From assembly GCA_019752375.1 (NCBI GenBank), contig JAIEMG010000008.1:1-64000 (forward strand): 64,000 bases of DNA, read 5' to 3'. This document shows, one piece after another, positions 26,564 to 36,429 of this stretch (the stretch's first letter is position 1; each line of letters begins with the position of its first letter). Source of the stretch: Gemmataceae bacterium (GTDB lineage: Bacteria > Planctomycetota > Planctomycetia > Gemmatales > Gemmataceae). The notes beneath the pieces are model-generated. The model saw only the letters and a program-made list of their open reading frames with translations. It was not told the DNA's origin and made no database searches. The position numbers were made by a program, and so were the translations under genes.

Positions 26564-27211
26564 TTACGCGTCGGGCAGCTTCGGGCTCGCGAGCGGTGGC
26601 ACCGCTCCTTCCGCCCAGGTCTCAATCGCCTGGAAGAGGATGTCCAGCGATGCTACGCCCAAGATCAGCACGAGGCATCCAGTCACCACGCTGCCGCGTA
26701 AACGAAACTTGGCTCCAACCAGCAGAGCGTGGCGCAACTCATCCTTGCCAATGACGAGAGACTTGAGCAAACCATTGAGCGCTTCCATGTGCAGTCGAGG
26801 CACGGTGAAAGAGAAATTCACTTGCAATACGTTGCCGAAAACACCCATGCACGAATTGAGCAGGATATTGCCGATTTCAGTGAGCACTTCCTTCGCCGAC
26901 GCTTCGAGGCGACGAGGAGGCGCATCTTCGCCTGTCAGGAGTGCCACGAGTTCCACCGCCCCCGCGTGGTTGAGCAACAGTAACGCATCACCGGCAACGG
27001 GCCCGGAGAAGACCTGGTGGACGGTCGCCACTTCGCCATTGACGAAGCGGGCCAGGGCCGCAGTCAACTCCGCGATTGGATGAACCGAGACTTCCGGCAC
27101 CTCGAGTTCGACACGATTGCCCGTCAGCTCCGATAGGGACGCTGCCGTGCGCGAGAAAGCGATGTTGATCAGCTCAGTCAGCGCATCTTTCTGGAGGTCA
27201 TTCAACTCCAT
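26564..27211 (-). CDS. cheC: CheC-like CheY-P phosphatase
   Basis: The protein has 215 residues with two copies of the CheC-type helix signature: LTELINIAFSRTAASLSEL near the N-terminus and AKEVLTEIGNILLNSCMG in the middle. Each carries the Glu and Asn used to attack phospho-aspartate, so this should be an active two-site CheC rather than CheX. The start codon overlaps the stop of the preceding cheY gene (TGATG). Its presence explains how the pathway can reset without CheZ. Residues from 180 onward contain an extra hydrophobic stretch (CLVLILGVASLDILF). Confidence 0.85.
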   Translation of the reverse strand: MELNDLQKDALTELINIAFSRTAASLSELTGNRVELEVPEVSVHPIAELTAALARFVNGEVATVHQVFSGPVAGDALLLLNHAGAVELVALLTGEDAPPRRLEASAKEVLTEIGNILLNSCMGVFGNVLQVNFSFTVPRLHMEALNGLLKSLVIGKDELRHALLVGAKFRLRGSVVTGCLVLILGVASLDILFQAIETWAEGAVPPLASPKLPDA

Positions 27212-27576
27212 CAATGAACCTCCTGCAGTGCCGCACTGACAGCCTGAAGCAACTGCTCGGGCACCAGCGGCTTCGTGATGAATCCACGCGCCCCGGCATC
27301 CTGTGTGAGAGTACGCGTGGACGTCTGAATGTCGGCGGTGGCGATGACCACGGAAGCCCGTGGATCGAGCTCGCGCAACTGCGTTAGCACATCAATGCCA
27401 CTCATCCCTTTCATCGTGATGTCGAGCACGACGAGGTCTGGCTTGACGAGGAAATACTGTTCCAGGGCCGCCATGCCGTCGTGCGCCTCAACGACCTCGT
27501 GACCGCCCGACTCCAGCACCCGGCGGGAGATGCGCCGCGACAACGCCGAATCGTCTACGACGAGAATCTTCGGCAT
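27211..27576 (-). CDS. CheY-type response regulator (second copy)
   Basis: The protein is a single receiver domain of 121 residues. ILVVDDSALSRR supplies the acidic pocket, VVLDITMKGMSG the phospho-acceptor Asp, and FITKPL the conserved Lys. It starts within the stop codon of cheB (TAATG) and ends within the start of cheC (TGATG), so the three are tightly coupled. It may be the output regulator or a phosphate sink. No output domain is attached. Confidence 0.9.
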   Translation of the reverse strand: MPKILVVDDSALSRRISRRVLESGGHEVVEAHDGMAALEQYFLVKPDLVVLDITMKGMSGIDVLTQLRELDPRASVVIATADIQTSTRTLTQDAGARGFITKPLVPEQLLQAVSAALQEVH

Positions 27577-28613
27577 TACAAGTTCTCCAGAATGGCTTCC
27601 GCCATCGCGCTGAGGGGAACACTACGATCGCTGAGGCCCGCCTCGACCACCGCACGCGGCATGCCGTACACCACGCACGTTTCTTCCGCCTCCGTCAGGA
27701 TCCGGCCACCCTGTGCCTTGACCCACGCGCCGCCCTGCACGCCGTCGCTGCCCATGCCAGTCATCACCACGCCAAGAACGCGGCTGCCGAACACATCCGC
27801 GGCCGAACGAAATAAAACGTCCACCGAAGGTCGGTGTGGCGTGTCGAGCGGCCGCAAATCCAGGTGGACGGCCACGGTTCCGTCGGAGCGGCGAACCAAC
27901 GTCATGTGGCGTCCGCCCGGGGCCAGCAGAATCGCTCCCGGAAGAAGGACGTCGTTTTCTGACGCCTCGGCAACCGCAAGCGAGGTTAATTCCGCCAGGC
28001 TGCGAGCATAGAGTTCAGTGTAGCCAACCGGCATGTGCAGGACTATGGCGACCGGGACGGGGAAGTCGGCCGCGAACTGAGGAATCAGGTACTTGAGTGC
28101 CTGCGGGCCGCCCGTGGAAATGCCGAGAACGACCACGTCGACCGCCGTGCCGCGGCCCTTGCGTCGCGGAGTCGACGGCCGTAGCGGAATCGACGCAGCA
28201 GCGGCTCGCGGCCGGGCGCGGGCGACGGCCTTGACCTTCTCCACTAGCTCGTCGCTGATCTCGAAGATGCGTTCCGTCGCCAGGGCGGTCGGTTTCTGCA
28301 CCAGATCGACGGCACCGGCCTCGAGGGCGCGGAGCATCATTTCGCTGGTTTCACTCGCGATGCTCAGCACGAGGACCGGCAAAGGCCGTCGCGACATTTG
28401 CTCGCGCAAGAACGCCACGCCGTCCATGCGCGGCATGACAAGGTCCAGCGTCACCACATCCGGGCTCAGTTCGCGAACTAATTCGAGCGCCTCTTCGCCA
28501 TCTCGGGCTGCTCCGACCACCTCGATGAACGGACTGCGCGACAGCATCTGCTTGACGACCTTGCGGACGTACGCGGAGTCATCCACAATCAGCACTCGCA
28601 CCACGCCATCCAC
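27576..28613 (-). CDS. cheB: Chemotaxis protein-glutamate methylesterase CheB
   Basis: The protein has 345 residues. It has a receiver domain (VLIVDDSAYVRK, phospho-acceptor D57 in VTLDLVMPRMDG), a linker, and the methylesterase domain with the catalytic triad S166 (GISTGGP), H193 (LHMPVGYTE) and D290 (MTGMGSDG). It removes methyl groups from, and deamidates, receptor glutamates. The GTG start at 28613 has AAAGGA at good spacing. Together with CheR it provides adaptation for the long receptor in the same operon. Confidence 0.95.
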   Translation of the reverse strand: MDGVVRVLIVDDSAYVRKVVKQMLSRSPFIEVVGAARDGEEALELVRELSPDVVTLDLVMPRMDGVAFLREQMSRRPLPVLVLSIASETSEMMLRALEAGAVDLVQKPTALATERIFEISDELVEKVKAVARARPRAAAASIPLRPSTPRRKGRGTAVDVVVLGISTGGPQALKYLIPQFAADFPVPVAIVLHMPVGYTELYARSLAELTSLAVAEASENDVLLPGAILLAPGGRHMTLVRRSDGTVAVHLDLRPLDTPHRPSVDVLFRSAADVFGSRVLGVVMTGMGSDGVQGGAWVKAQGGRILTEAEETCVVYGMPRAVVEAGLSDRSVPLSAMAEAILENL

Positions 28614-28653
28614 GAAGCGATCCTTTCGTCAGGCACGCGTTCCAATCGACTCC

Positions 28654-29496
28654 TCAGCGCTTGACGTACACGAACGCGCCGCCAATCTCCTGCAATTCGA
28701 AGTCGGTGGTGAGCCGCACCAGCGACTCGGAAACACCGATAAAGAGATGGCCGGGAATGGCCATGCTCGCCGCGAATCGTGCGACTGTTCGGGCAATCGC
28801 GGCAGCGGAAAAGTAAATAAATACATTTCGACAAAAAATGACCGATGCCCGAGCCAGGGACGCGACTTCGTCCTCTGCCAGGAGGTTGGCTCGTTCCCAC
28901 GTCACTTGCCGATGTATCGTAGCGACCACCCGCCACTTGCCATCACTCTCTTCGGTGAAATACTTCCGACGGAGACTGACCGGCAAGTTGCGAAACGCTC
29001 GTTCCCGGTAGACCCCTTGCCGTGCCCGCGCGAGGGCCGCGGAACTGCCGTCGCTGGCGCGAATCTCAATCGGCACCCGGTCCAGCCAACCGGCTTCATT
29101 CAAGGCCATCACGATCGACAGGGGCTCTTCGCCCGACGCACATGCCGCACACCAAATGCGCAACGGCATCGCGCGCGAAACGGCAAAGTGTTGCGCAACG
29201 ATGACGTCAACCAGCGCCCGCACCGCTTCCATCTCTCGCCAGAAGAATGTTTCCGGCACCGACAGCGCGTCCATGACCTGGAACCATTCGTCCTCCGCTC
29301 CGGGGCCGTACTTGAGGAGATAGTAGTAATCGAGGAAGGACTCAAATCCTCGTTCCTGCACCCGTGATGATAGCTTGTCCGCCAGCAGTTCGCGCTTTTC
29401 GTCCTCATACTGTAAACCCAGCCTCTCACGAATCAAGTCGCGCAGGATCGCGAACACGCTGGGTGGCAAGCTGATCCCATCGAAACGAGTCCCCAT
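28654..29496 (-). CDS. cheR: Chemotaxis protein methyltransferase CheR
   Basis: The protein has 280 residues. The all-alpha N-terminal domain is followed by the SAM-binding domain: PETFFWREMEAVRALVD, RIWCAACASGEEPLSIVMAL, then VIFCRNVFIYFSAAAIART. These are the standard CheR blocks. It adds methyl groups from S-adenosylmethionine to receptor glutamates. Its ATG overlaps the stop of the HEAT-repeat gene (TGATG), showing coupled translation. No TPR or pentapeptide-tether partner is visible on the receptor. Confidence 0.93.
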   Translation of the reverse strand: MGTRFDGISLPPSVFAILRDLIRERLGLQYEDEKRELLADKLSSRVQERGFESFLDYYYLLKYGPGAEDEWFQVMDALSVPETFFWREMEAVRALVDVIVAQHFAVSRAMPLRIWCAACASGEEPLSIVMALNEAGWLDRVPIEIRASDGSSAALARARQGVYRERAFRNLPVSLRRKYFTEESDGKWRVVATIHRQVTWERANLLAEDEVASLARASVIFCRNVFIYFSAAAIARTVARFAASMAIPGHLFIGVSESLVRLTTDFELQEIGGAFVYVKR

Positions 29497-31787
29497 CAAC
29501 GGCGACCCCCGCTGTCCGCTGTGCTCGGCGGCATGCCATGGGCGAACGCGGCAATGGCAGCGTGACGAACACCTGCATCCGCGTCCTCCAGTGCGGACGC
29601 AAGGAGCGGCCGAAGATCCACAACCTTTGTTCGGACCAATGCTCCAACGATGGCACGTCGCACGTCTGGGTTTTCATGCTGCAGCCCACGGGCAATGAGC
29701 GGCGCGTGATTCCTGCCGAGCCGAACCAATTCCTCCATGCAATTGGCGCGCCATATGGGTAACGCTGCCTGGTTCAGGAGGATGTCGACAGCCTCGGGCA
29801 GCGCCAGGCGCGCGAGAGCGGTAATAGCGGCTCGGACGACATGCCCATCGGGATTAAGGAGCGCCGGCCGGAGAGCGACAATCGCCCCATGCTGGCCGCT
29901 CTCGCCCAGCGCCAGAATCGCGGCTTCCCGTAGCGGGGATCCGGACAGATTCGCGGCAGCGAACAACGCTGGCAGCGCCTCGGCGCTGCCGCGCAGACCC
30001 AGAGCAGCAATGGCCGACCGTGCCACGTCAAGATTGGCATCCGCAGCCAGTTCGGCGAGGACGGCTATGTGGGCGGCGCCGGCGAGACGAACGATCGCCT
30101 CTACTGCGGCAACCCGTACCTGCGGCGCCAGGTCTTCACGGGTGAGCCGCGTCAGTGCCTGGACCGCACTATCGTCACCATGCCGCCCCAGCGACTGCGC
30201 TGCAAAGTAGCGAACCCAGGGGTCGGGGTCGTCCAGGGCGATTCGAAGCAGGGCTGTGACGGTTGGGTCGTCCGACTTTCCCAGGGCGCGCGCGGCAGCA
30301 ACGCGAACGCCTGCATGCACGTCGCCCATTTTCGACTGCAGGGCCGTCAGGGTGCGGGAGTCGTCCAGGTAGGGCAAGTGCTCAACCGCAGCGCGGCGGA
30401 CACTCACGTCAGGGTCCGCGCAGCACTGAAGCAGCGCGGTGACGCCATCGGGTGCGCCCACGTAGCCGATGACCCGTACCGCCGACTCGCGCACCCGCGG
30501 ATTGGGATCCGAGAGAAGGCGGGTCATGTCTGTTGCCGTTTCCGGGTGTCCCAGCGAATTGAGCGCGGAGACGACGGCCCGCCGAACGCTCGCATCGGGA
30601 TGCCCCAGCAAGGTTCTTAGCGGCACATAGGCGGACGCGTCGCCGACCAAGGCCAGGCTGCTGACGACTTCGGCGAGCAGGCCATCGTCCACTTCGAGCG
30701 CGTCGATCAAGGCCTGCACCGCGCGAGCGTCGCCGATCCGGCCCAGGGTCTGGACCACCATCTTCCGGGTCGTCGAGTCCTCGGCGCCAAGCTCCTGGAT
30801 CAACAAGGTTGTGATGGAAGAGCCGCGCCGCGCCAAGGCATCGGCCGCCAGGTCGCGGGCGGCCACCCGTGATAGAAGCTGAACCAACCCGTGGTCCACC
30901 GTGTCCCCGTCCAGCCAGCCGAGCACGACGGCCAGCGCGCGTAGCTTTGCGCCGTCGGAATGCGATAGGGCATCAAGCAGGTTCGCCAGGCCGGAAGCGT
31001 CGATCGACTGTCGGGCCAGGCCGACGACATAGGGGCCGTTTCCAAACGAGTCTTCATACCGCAGATGGATCGCGGCAAGCGCTTGCGCGATCACTTCGGA
31101 GGAGATGGCCGAATGGTTCAACTGCGCCGCCAGAGGACCGACTGCTTCTTCGTCGCCGAGTTGTCCCAGAGCCTCCGCCGCGGCAACTTGCAGCAGAGCG
31201 TCCTCCAGGAGTGGCACCAGGCGATAGCTGATCCGGGAATCGCCGATGGCGGCGAGCGCGTCGAGCGCGGGAAACGACAGGGCGAAGTCCCGGGCTTCGG
31301 CCATTTCGGTCAGGGCCTCGACTGCAGCGCCCGCGCGGAGTTGTTTGAGCGCTTCGATCGCGTGGAAGCGCACGTTGAGGTCAGGGTCGCTCAGCGCTCG
31401 CACCAGAGAAGGCACCGCACGCGGGTCGCCACGCGCGCCGAGCGTCAGCGCCGCGTAGATGCGCAACTCGACGTCATGGCCGGACAGGAACTCCAGAAGT
31501 GCCGTCGCGATCGCATCCGACCCGAGTTGAGCGAGTACCTGCATTGCCCCGTTGAGCACACCCAGATTGCGGTGGCCGACGGCCATGGCATTGAGCGCGG
31601 CGCGAACGGTGTCGGAGTTGGCGTGGCTAACAAGGCTTTCCGCGGCAGCGCGCCGGACCTGCCAGCTATCGTCCCCGAGCGAGACTACGAGTGAAGCGAT
31701 CGCTGCGGTGGTACGCTCGGCCGCCAGTGCCGCGACGGTACGCAGACGAGCCCGTTCGTCATTGACGACTCCATGCGGTTCACTCAT
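29496..31787 (-). CDS. HEAT-repeat (PBS-lyase-type) scaffold protein
   Basis: The protein has 763 residues and is built almost wholly of HEAT repeats of about 31 residues: for example DDSWQVRRAAAESLVSHA, DPDLNVRFHAIEALKQL and DPDPWVRYFAAQSLGRHG. I count roughly twenty units from end to end, with no signal peptide, membrane segment or catalytic motif. It is coupled at both ends: its ATG overlaps the receptor stop and its stop overlaps cheR (TGATG each). Such solenoids are protein-binding platforms; here it may bind the receptor array, CheR or both (inference). Confidence 0.9.
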   Translation of the reverse strand: MSEPHGVVNDERARLRTVAALAAERTTAAIASLVVSLGDDSWQVRRAAAESLVSHANSDTVRAALNAMAVGHRNLGVLNGAMQVLAQLGSDAIATALLEFLSGHDVELRIYAALTLGARGDPRAVPSLVRALSDPDLNVRFHAIEALKQLRAGAAVEALTEMAEARDFALSFPALDALAAIGDSRISYRLVPLLEDALLQVAAAEALGQLGDEEAVGPLAAQLNHSAISSEVIAQALAAIHLRYEDSFGNGPYVVGLARQSIDASGLANLLDALSHSDGAKLRALAVVLGWLDGDTVDHGLVQLLSRVAARDLAADALARRGSSITTLLIQELGAEDSTTRKMVVQTLGRIGDARAVQALIDALEVDDGLLAEVVSSLALVGDASAYVPLRTLLGHPDASVRRAVVSALNSLGHPETATDMTRLLSDPNPRVRESAVRVIGYVGAPDGVTALLQCCADPDVSVRRAAVEHLPYLDDSRTLTALQSKMGDVHAGVRVAAARALGKSDDPTVTALLRIALDDPDPWVRYFAAQSLGRHGDDSAVQALTRLTREDLAPQVRVAAVEAIVRLAGAAHIAVLAELAADANLDVARSAIAALGLRGSAEALPALFAAANLSGSPLREAAILALGESGQHGAIVALRPALLNPDGHVVRAAITALARLALPEAVDILLNQAALPIWRANCMEELVRLGRNHAPLIARGLQHENPDVRRAIVGALVRTKVVDLRPLLASALEDADAGVRHAAIAAFAHGMPPSTADSGGRR

Positions 31788-33871
31788 CACTTGTCTCGTC
31801 CGGGGCGTCGGCCGTTGCGACTGAGTCGTTCGGAAATCTCCAATAGGGCTTGCGTGCGTTCCTGGAGACTGGCCGCGGCGCGGCGCGATTCGACGGCGCC
31901 TTGCGCGTTCCGATCCGTCACGGCGCGGATTTCGCTCAAGCCGGCGACCACGGTCGCGGCGGCGGCGGAGTGCTCGCGGTTCGCCCGCGTGATGGAAACG
32001 ATCTGCTTGGAGATTGCTTGTGCGGCTGTGTTCACTTCCTTGGTCGCCCGTGTCTGCTCGGCAATCGCCTGCGCCATTTGACCCGACTCGCGTCGCATCC
32101 CCTCGACCGCGCGGCTGATCTGAGTCGCGGCGGTTGATTGTTCGGTCATGGCCTTGCTCACGTCGCCGGTAAGCCGGCTCAGCCGCTCCATTTCACGGGA
32201 AACCTCCTCGCCGGCCTTCGTTTGTTCGGCGAGGGCCCGCGCCACCGACGCGGCGCCCCGGCGCATCGATGTCACGGCTTGCGTAATCTCATTGGCGCCG
32301 ACCGCCTGCTCGGCCGCTGCCTTACGTACCTGGTCGGCCATGGTCCGGGTCGTTTGACCTGCCTTGATGATATCCCGCGCCGCGCGTCCTTGCTCATTGA
32401 TGGCCTGGCCGACTTGCTGAGCGATTTTGCGCATTTGCGCCGTGGACTGCACGATGCTCTGTGCCGTCTTGGATTGCTCGGCGGTTGCCTGGGCGACCTG
32501 CCGGGCCTGCGTCACCGTCGTGTTCACCGCCGACACCACATGCTGTCCCGCAGTCAGCTGTTCGCCGACGGCACGGCTGATCTGCGTGACAGCCTGCGAG
32601 GTTTCCTGCACACCGGCCAGGATTTTCTTCAATCCGCCCATGCCCCCCTCGGCGAGCTGACCGCTCTCCTCCGCGACCTTGAGTCCCTCGTTGCTCGTGG
32701 CGACGGCCTCCTGGGCAACCTCTTGCAACGACTTCACGATCGCCGCGATGTCCGCCGTAGCTCGCGCGGCGCGATCCGCCAGGTTGCGGATTTCCTCGGC
32801 GACGACGGCGAACCCTCGGCCCGCATCTCCAGCGCGGGCGGCTTCGATCGACGCATTGAGCGAGAGCAGGTTCGTGCGCTCCGCGATCAAATTGATCGTG
32901 TTGACGATGGTACCGATCTCGCTCGTCCGTTTCCCCATGTCGCGGATGACCGTTGTCGACTGTCCCATGGCCTCGCGAACGCGCGATAGACCTTGAATCG
33001 ATTTCTGGACGGCAACGCCGCCTTCCTCGGCGTCGCGCGTCATGCGGCGCGTACTTTCGTCCGCCTGCTTGGCCAGGTCGGCAACGGAGCGGATCGAGCG
33101 GTCCAATTCGGTCGCACTGGAGGCGGCACCCGTGGCAGCCTCCGTGATGCGCTCGGCGTTCTGGGCCACTCCGGCAATCGAGCGGGCCATCTCCTCGATC
33201 GACGTGGCGGAGCCCTCGACGGATACCGTCAGCGTTTCGGTCGTGGCGCCGACCTCCTCGATGGACGCGGCCATTTCGTTAATCGAAATCGCGGTCTTGT
33301 CGGCCGCGCCAGTCAACTCCTCCGCGTTCTTGGCGACGCCCTGAATGGAGCGGGTGATCTGTTCGAGTGCGGCAGCGGTTTGATTGACCGAGCCGTTCAA
33401 TGTTTCGGTGTCATTGCCGATGCTCTTGACCGACGCGGCGGTCTGGGTCAGGGCGGTCTTGATCTGGACGGCGGCAGTAGCTATCTCTTGCGCGGTTCCG
33501 GTGACCGCCTGGATCGACGCCGCGGTTTCCTGGATCGACGCCGCCGTCTCCTCCAGGTTGCCGACGTACTTCTTGGCACTCGCATTGACTTGCTCGATCG
33601 ATGCAGCCATCTCATTGGAGGAAGAGGCAAGCCCCTCGGCAGCGCTGGCGACGGCCGCCGCCTGAGTAGCGGTCTCCTTGATGGAGCTCGCCATTTCGTT
33701 GGTTCGGCCAAGGGTCTCGTCCAGCGAGCGAACCTGGGTGCGGGCGCCGTCGGCGACCTGTTCCGCGGTCCTTGCCAGGTCGCCGGCAGAGCTGGTTACC
33801 TGACCGGTCTGCTCGCGAAGGCGGGTGACGTCGCCGTTCAGGTTGGTGTCATCGTGGGGGCGCTTGGCCAT
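31787..33871 (-). CDS. Soluble methyl-accepting chemotaxis-type receptor, very long coiled coil
   Basis: The protein has 694 residues with no membrane helix, HAMP or recognisable sensor domain. The whole chain is Ala-, Ser-, Thr- and Glu-rich helical heptads. The conserved signalling tip ([20 protein letters not shown] and [11 protein letters not shown]) sits at about residues 328-360, with about 330 residues on either side. It would form a nearly symmetric antiparallel hairpin from end to end. It overlaps cheW by 23 bp. Its input may come from a partner, such as the HEAT protein, or from a ligand binding the bundle (inference). Confidence 0.92.
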   Translation of the reverse strand: MAKRPHDDTNLNGDVTRLREQTGQVTSSAGDLARTAEQVADGARTQVRSLDETLGRTNEMASSIKETATQAAAVASAAEGLASSSNEMAASIEQVNASAKKYVGNLEETAASIQETAASIQAVTGTAQEIATAAVQIKTALTQTAASVKSIGNDTETLNGSVNQTAAALEQITRSIQGVAKNAEELTGAADKTAISINEMAASIEEVGATTETLTVSVEGSATSIEEMARSIAGVAQNAERITEAATGAASSATELDRSIRSVADLAKQADESTRRMTRDAEEGGVAVQKSIQGLSRVREAMGQSTTVIRDMGKRTSEIGTIVNTINLIAERTNLLSLNASIEAARAGDAGRGFAVVAEEIRNLADRAARATADIAAIVKSLQEVAQEAVATSNEGLKVAEESGQLAEGGMGGLKKILAGVQETSQAVTQISRAVGEQLTAGQHVVSAVNTTVTQARQVAQATAEQSKTAQSIVQSTAQMRKIAQQVGQAINEQGRAARDIIKAGQTTRTMADQVRKAAAEQAVGANEITQAVTSMRRGAASVARALAEQTKAGEEVSREMERLSRLTGDVSKAMTEQSTAATQISRAVEGMRRESGQMAQAIAEQTRATKEVNTAAQAISKQIVSITRANREHSAAAATVVAGLSEIRAVTDRNAQGAVESRRAAASLQERTQALLEISERLSRNGRRPGRDK

Positions 33872-34364
33872 GACTTGTCCTCGGGACCGAAGCGCCCGCA
33901 GGCGCCTGTACGTCCGGTTGCGTAAAATTCAGCAGCTCATCGACATCGAGGATGAGCACCAAGCGTTCGCCAATCTTGGCGATGCTGTGCAGATATTTGC
34001 CGTTCATGCCCGCCATCCCCTCCGGGGGAGGCTGAATCGCATCAGCAGGGATGGATACGAATTCCCGGGCGGCGTCCACGAGCAGACCGACGGTGCGTCC
34101 CGCATGACCGACGACGACCAGGCGTGTGCGCAGGTCGTGCGGCACCACCGGAAAGCCGAATCGCCGGCGCAGGTTGACGGCGGGCACGACCTCTCCTCGC
34201 GAAAAGACCACACCCTCCACGGCGGGTGGGGCATTAGGTACCGGCGTGATCTGTTCGACCATCTCCATCTGCCGCACGACGGCGCTGCGCAGGCCGTAGC
34301 TCGTGCCGGCTAGTTCAAACAGGATGAAGGTCTCTGTCGCGCTCGCGGTGCCGCTCTGAACCAC
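33849..34364 (-). CDS. cheW: CheW coupling protein
   Basis: The protein has 171 residues with the CheW fold: [60 protein letters not shown] and [13 protein letters not shown]. It bridges receptors to CheA in the array. The GTG start at 34364 is supported by AAGGAG 8 bp upstream. It carries a C-terminal extension rich in Pro and Ala. It lies between cheA and the receptor gene, overlapping the latter. Confidence 0.93.
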   Translation of the reverse strand: MVQSGTASATETFILFELAGTSYGLRSAVVRQMEMVEQITPVPNAPPAVEGVVFSRGEVVPAVNLRRRFGFPVVPHDLRTRLVVVGHAGRTVGLLVDAAREFVSIPADAIQPPPEGMAGMNGKYLHSIAKIGERLVLILDVDELLNFTQPDVQAPAGASVPRTSHGQAPPR

Positions 34365-34375
34365 GATGCCACTCC

Positions 34376-36415
34376 TTAACGCGCCGTCGCGAGGGCAGGG
34401 CTCGCCAAAGCGTTGAGCCGTAGGTTGTCGCGTTTTCCTGATTGTCGACTGGAGCGTGCCAGGCCGGACGCGTCGAGGATGAGGACCGCGTGGCCGTCGC
34501 CCAATTCCGTGGCCCCCGCAATGCCCGACACGCGCACCAGCGGATCGGTCAGGGGCCGCACCACGACCTCGCGCAGTCCCAGCACCCGGTCCACCGCCAG
34601 GCCGACGGCCCGCAGGCCTTCGCCGGTAACCAGGGCGTACCGGACCTGTTGGGCCGCGCTGTCCAATCCGAAGTACTCGCTCAGCCGCATCAGGGGCAAC
34701 ACGCCCCCGCGATAGTACAGGACCTCATTGTTCTCGAGCACGGTCAACTCGGCGTCCTCGATCCGGATGACTTCGCGAATCGACACCTGCGGTACCGCGT
34801 ATCGCTGCCCCGCAATTTCCACGATGAGCGCGTCGGCGATGGCGAGGGTCAGAGGCAGCTGAATGGTGAACCGGGTGCCACGCCCGACCGTGGTATCGAG
34901 CGCCAACGAGCCGCCCAATTCCTCGACCGCGGTACGCACGACCGCCATGCCGACGCCCCGGCCGCTGGCTCGGTCCGCCACGTCCCGGGTGGAAAAGCCC
35001 GCAGCGCACAGGACGTCGAGCAAGCTTGCAGTCGGCGCCGTTTCGGCCGCGACGAGGCCCAACGTGCGGGCGCGGGCGAAGACGCGCTCAGCATCAATGC
35101 CCCGGCCATCATCCTCGACTTCGATGAGGATCGTCTCGCCTGTTGTACTGGCGCGAAGCGAGAGGTGGCCCTCCGGCGATTTGCCGCTGGCCGCACGGTC
35201 GGAGGACGTCTCCAGTCCGTGACTGACCGCATTGCGGACCAGGTGCAAAAGCGGGTCCATCATGCGTTCCACCACGAACTTGTCGATCTCCGTATCCTGT
35301 CCGCTCAATTCCAGGGCCACCTTCTTGCCGGATTCGCGTGTCAGGTCCCTGACGACGAACTGCATCCGGGCAAAGACTTCGCGCACCGGCACCATGCGCA
35401 CGCGCATCACTCCCTCGCGCAAGTCCCGAAGCTGACGCTCCAGTGCCAGATTCGTGTCCTGTAGGGTACGCCAATCCGCCGGCTGCATCGCCGAGCTGGC
35501 GCGTTTGAGGGTGTCGTCCAGGTGAGCGCGACTGATGACCAGCTCACCGACCATGCGCATCAGTTCGTCCAGCCGGGACAGGTCGACGCGCACCAGGTTG
35601 GAGCCACCGAGTGGCGAGACGGGCACCGGCGCGGCCGGCCGTTGCTCCGTGTCGCTGGGCAGTGCGGACTCGACCAACGCGTCGCCGGCTTTCGAGGTGG
35701 ACGCATAGGGCTCGTAGTGAATGCTGTCGCGCTCCCAAACAGCGAAGCTGCTTTCGGCGGCATTCGAGCGAACCACGAACCGGAATGCGATCCGACCCGC
35801 AACGTGCAGCAGAGGAATGGCCTGGACCACTTCGCCAACTGCTTGCAATCGCTCTCGAACGGTGTTGACGTTGACGCCACGTGCAGCCAATTCGGGCGTC
35901 GGCGCGAAGGTAAACTGCCACACGCTTTCGCCAGGGCGCAGAGGACCAATTTCGGGTTCGGGCAGCGTCGGTTCGTCGACGGGAGCACAGCTCGGCGACC
36001 CCTCTTCGAGAGACGCGAGAGCACTAAACCGATGGAGCAACGACGCAATGTCGGGTGGGGACGCACCTGCACGGCGCGCGGCGATCACTTGCTCCATCAT
36101 GATAACGCCAGCAATCAGACTCTCCAAACCGGACGTCGTGAGGATCTGGCGTTTGCGCAGGGCGCTGAGATAACTCTCCATCTGATGCGCCAGCTGCTCT
36201 GCCGCGCGCACATCGACCATCGCCGACAGACCTTTGATCGAATGGAAGCAGCGGAACAATTCGTCCAGCAGCAGCCGGTCCGGATTCGGCTGGCCGACGG
36301 ATGGCTCCAGTGCAAGCAAGCTTCGGCGCGCGACCCCGAGATGCTCCTCGCACTCGACAAAGTAGTCGTCGAGGAATTCCGCGAAAGGTCCATGAATTGG
36401 TTCGTCGAGCGCCAC
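34376..36415 (-). CDS. cheA: Chemotaxis histidine kinase CheA
   Basis: The protein has 679 residues. P1 contains the phospho-acceptor H58 in RCFHSIKG. A variable segment at about 160-240 (QFTFAPTPELAARGVNVN) resembles the substitute domain found in Pil/Frz-type CheAs instead of P2. Dimerisation (LDELMRMVGELVISRAHLDD), the ATPase (LLHLVRNAVSHGLE, DDGRGID, GRGVGMAVVRTAVEELGG) and a CheW-like domain follow. The GTG at 36415 is the only start before P1. It phosphorylates the two CheY proteins and CheB. Confidence 0.95.
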   Translation of the reverse strand: MALDEPIHGPFAEFLDDYFVECEEHLGVARRSLLALEPSVGQPNPDRLLLDELFRCFHSIKGLSAMVDVRAAEQLAHQMESYLSALRKRQILTTSGLESLIAGVIMMEQVIAARRAGASPPDIASLLHRFSALASLEEGSPSCAPVDEPTLPEPEIGPLRPGESVWQFTFAPTPELAARGVNVNTVRERLQAVGEVVQAIPLLHVAGRIAFRFVVRSNAAESSFAVWERDSIHYEPYASTSKAGDALVESALPSDTEQRPAAPVPVSPLGGSNLVRVDLSRLDELMRMVGELVISRAHLDDTLKRASSAMQPADWRTLQDTNLALERQLRDLREGVMRVRMVPVREVFARMQFVVRDLTRESGKKVALELSGQDTEIDKFVVERMMDPLLHLVRNAVSHGLETSSDRAASGKSPEGHLSLRASTTGETILIEVEDDGRGIDAERVFARARTLGLVAAETAPTASLLDVLCAAGFSTRDVADRASGRGVGMAVVRTAVEELGGSLALDTTVGRGTRFTIQLPLTLAIADALIVEIAGQRYAVPQVSIREVIRIEDAELTVLENNEVLYYRGGVLPLMRLSEYFGLDSAAQQVRYALVTGEGLRAVGLAVDRVLGLREVVVRPLTDPLVRVSGIAGATELGDGHAVLILDASGLARSSRQSGKRDNLRLNALASPALATAR

Positions 36416-36429
36416 GCCGCGTCCACCTG

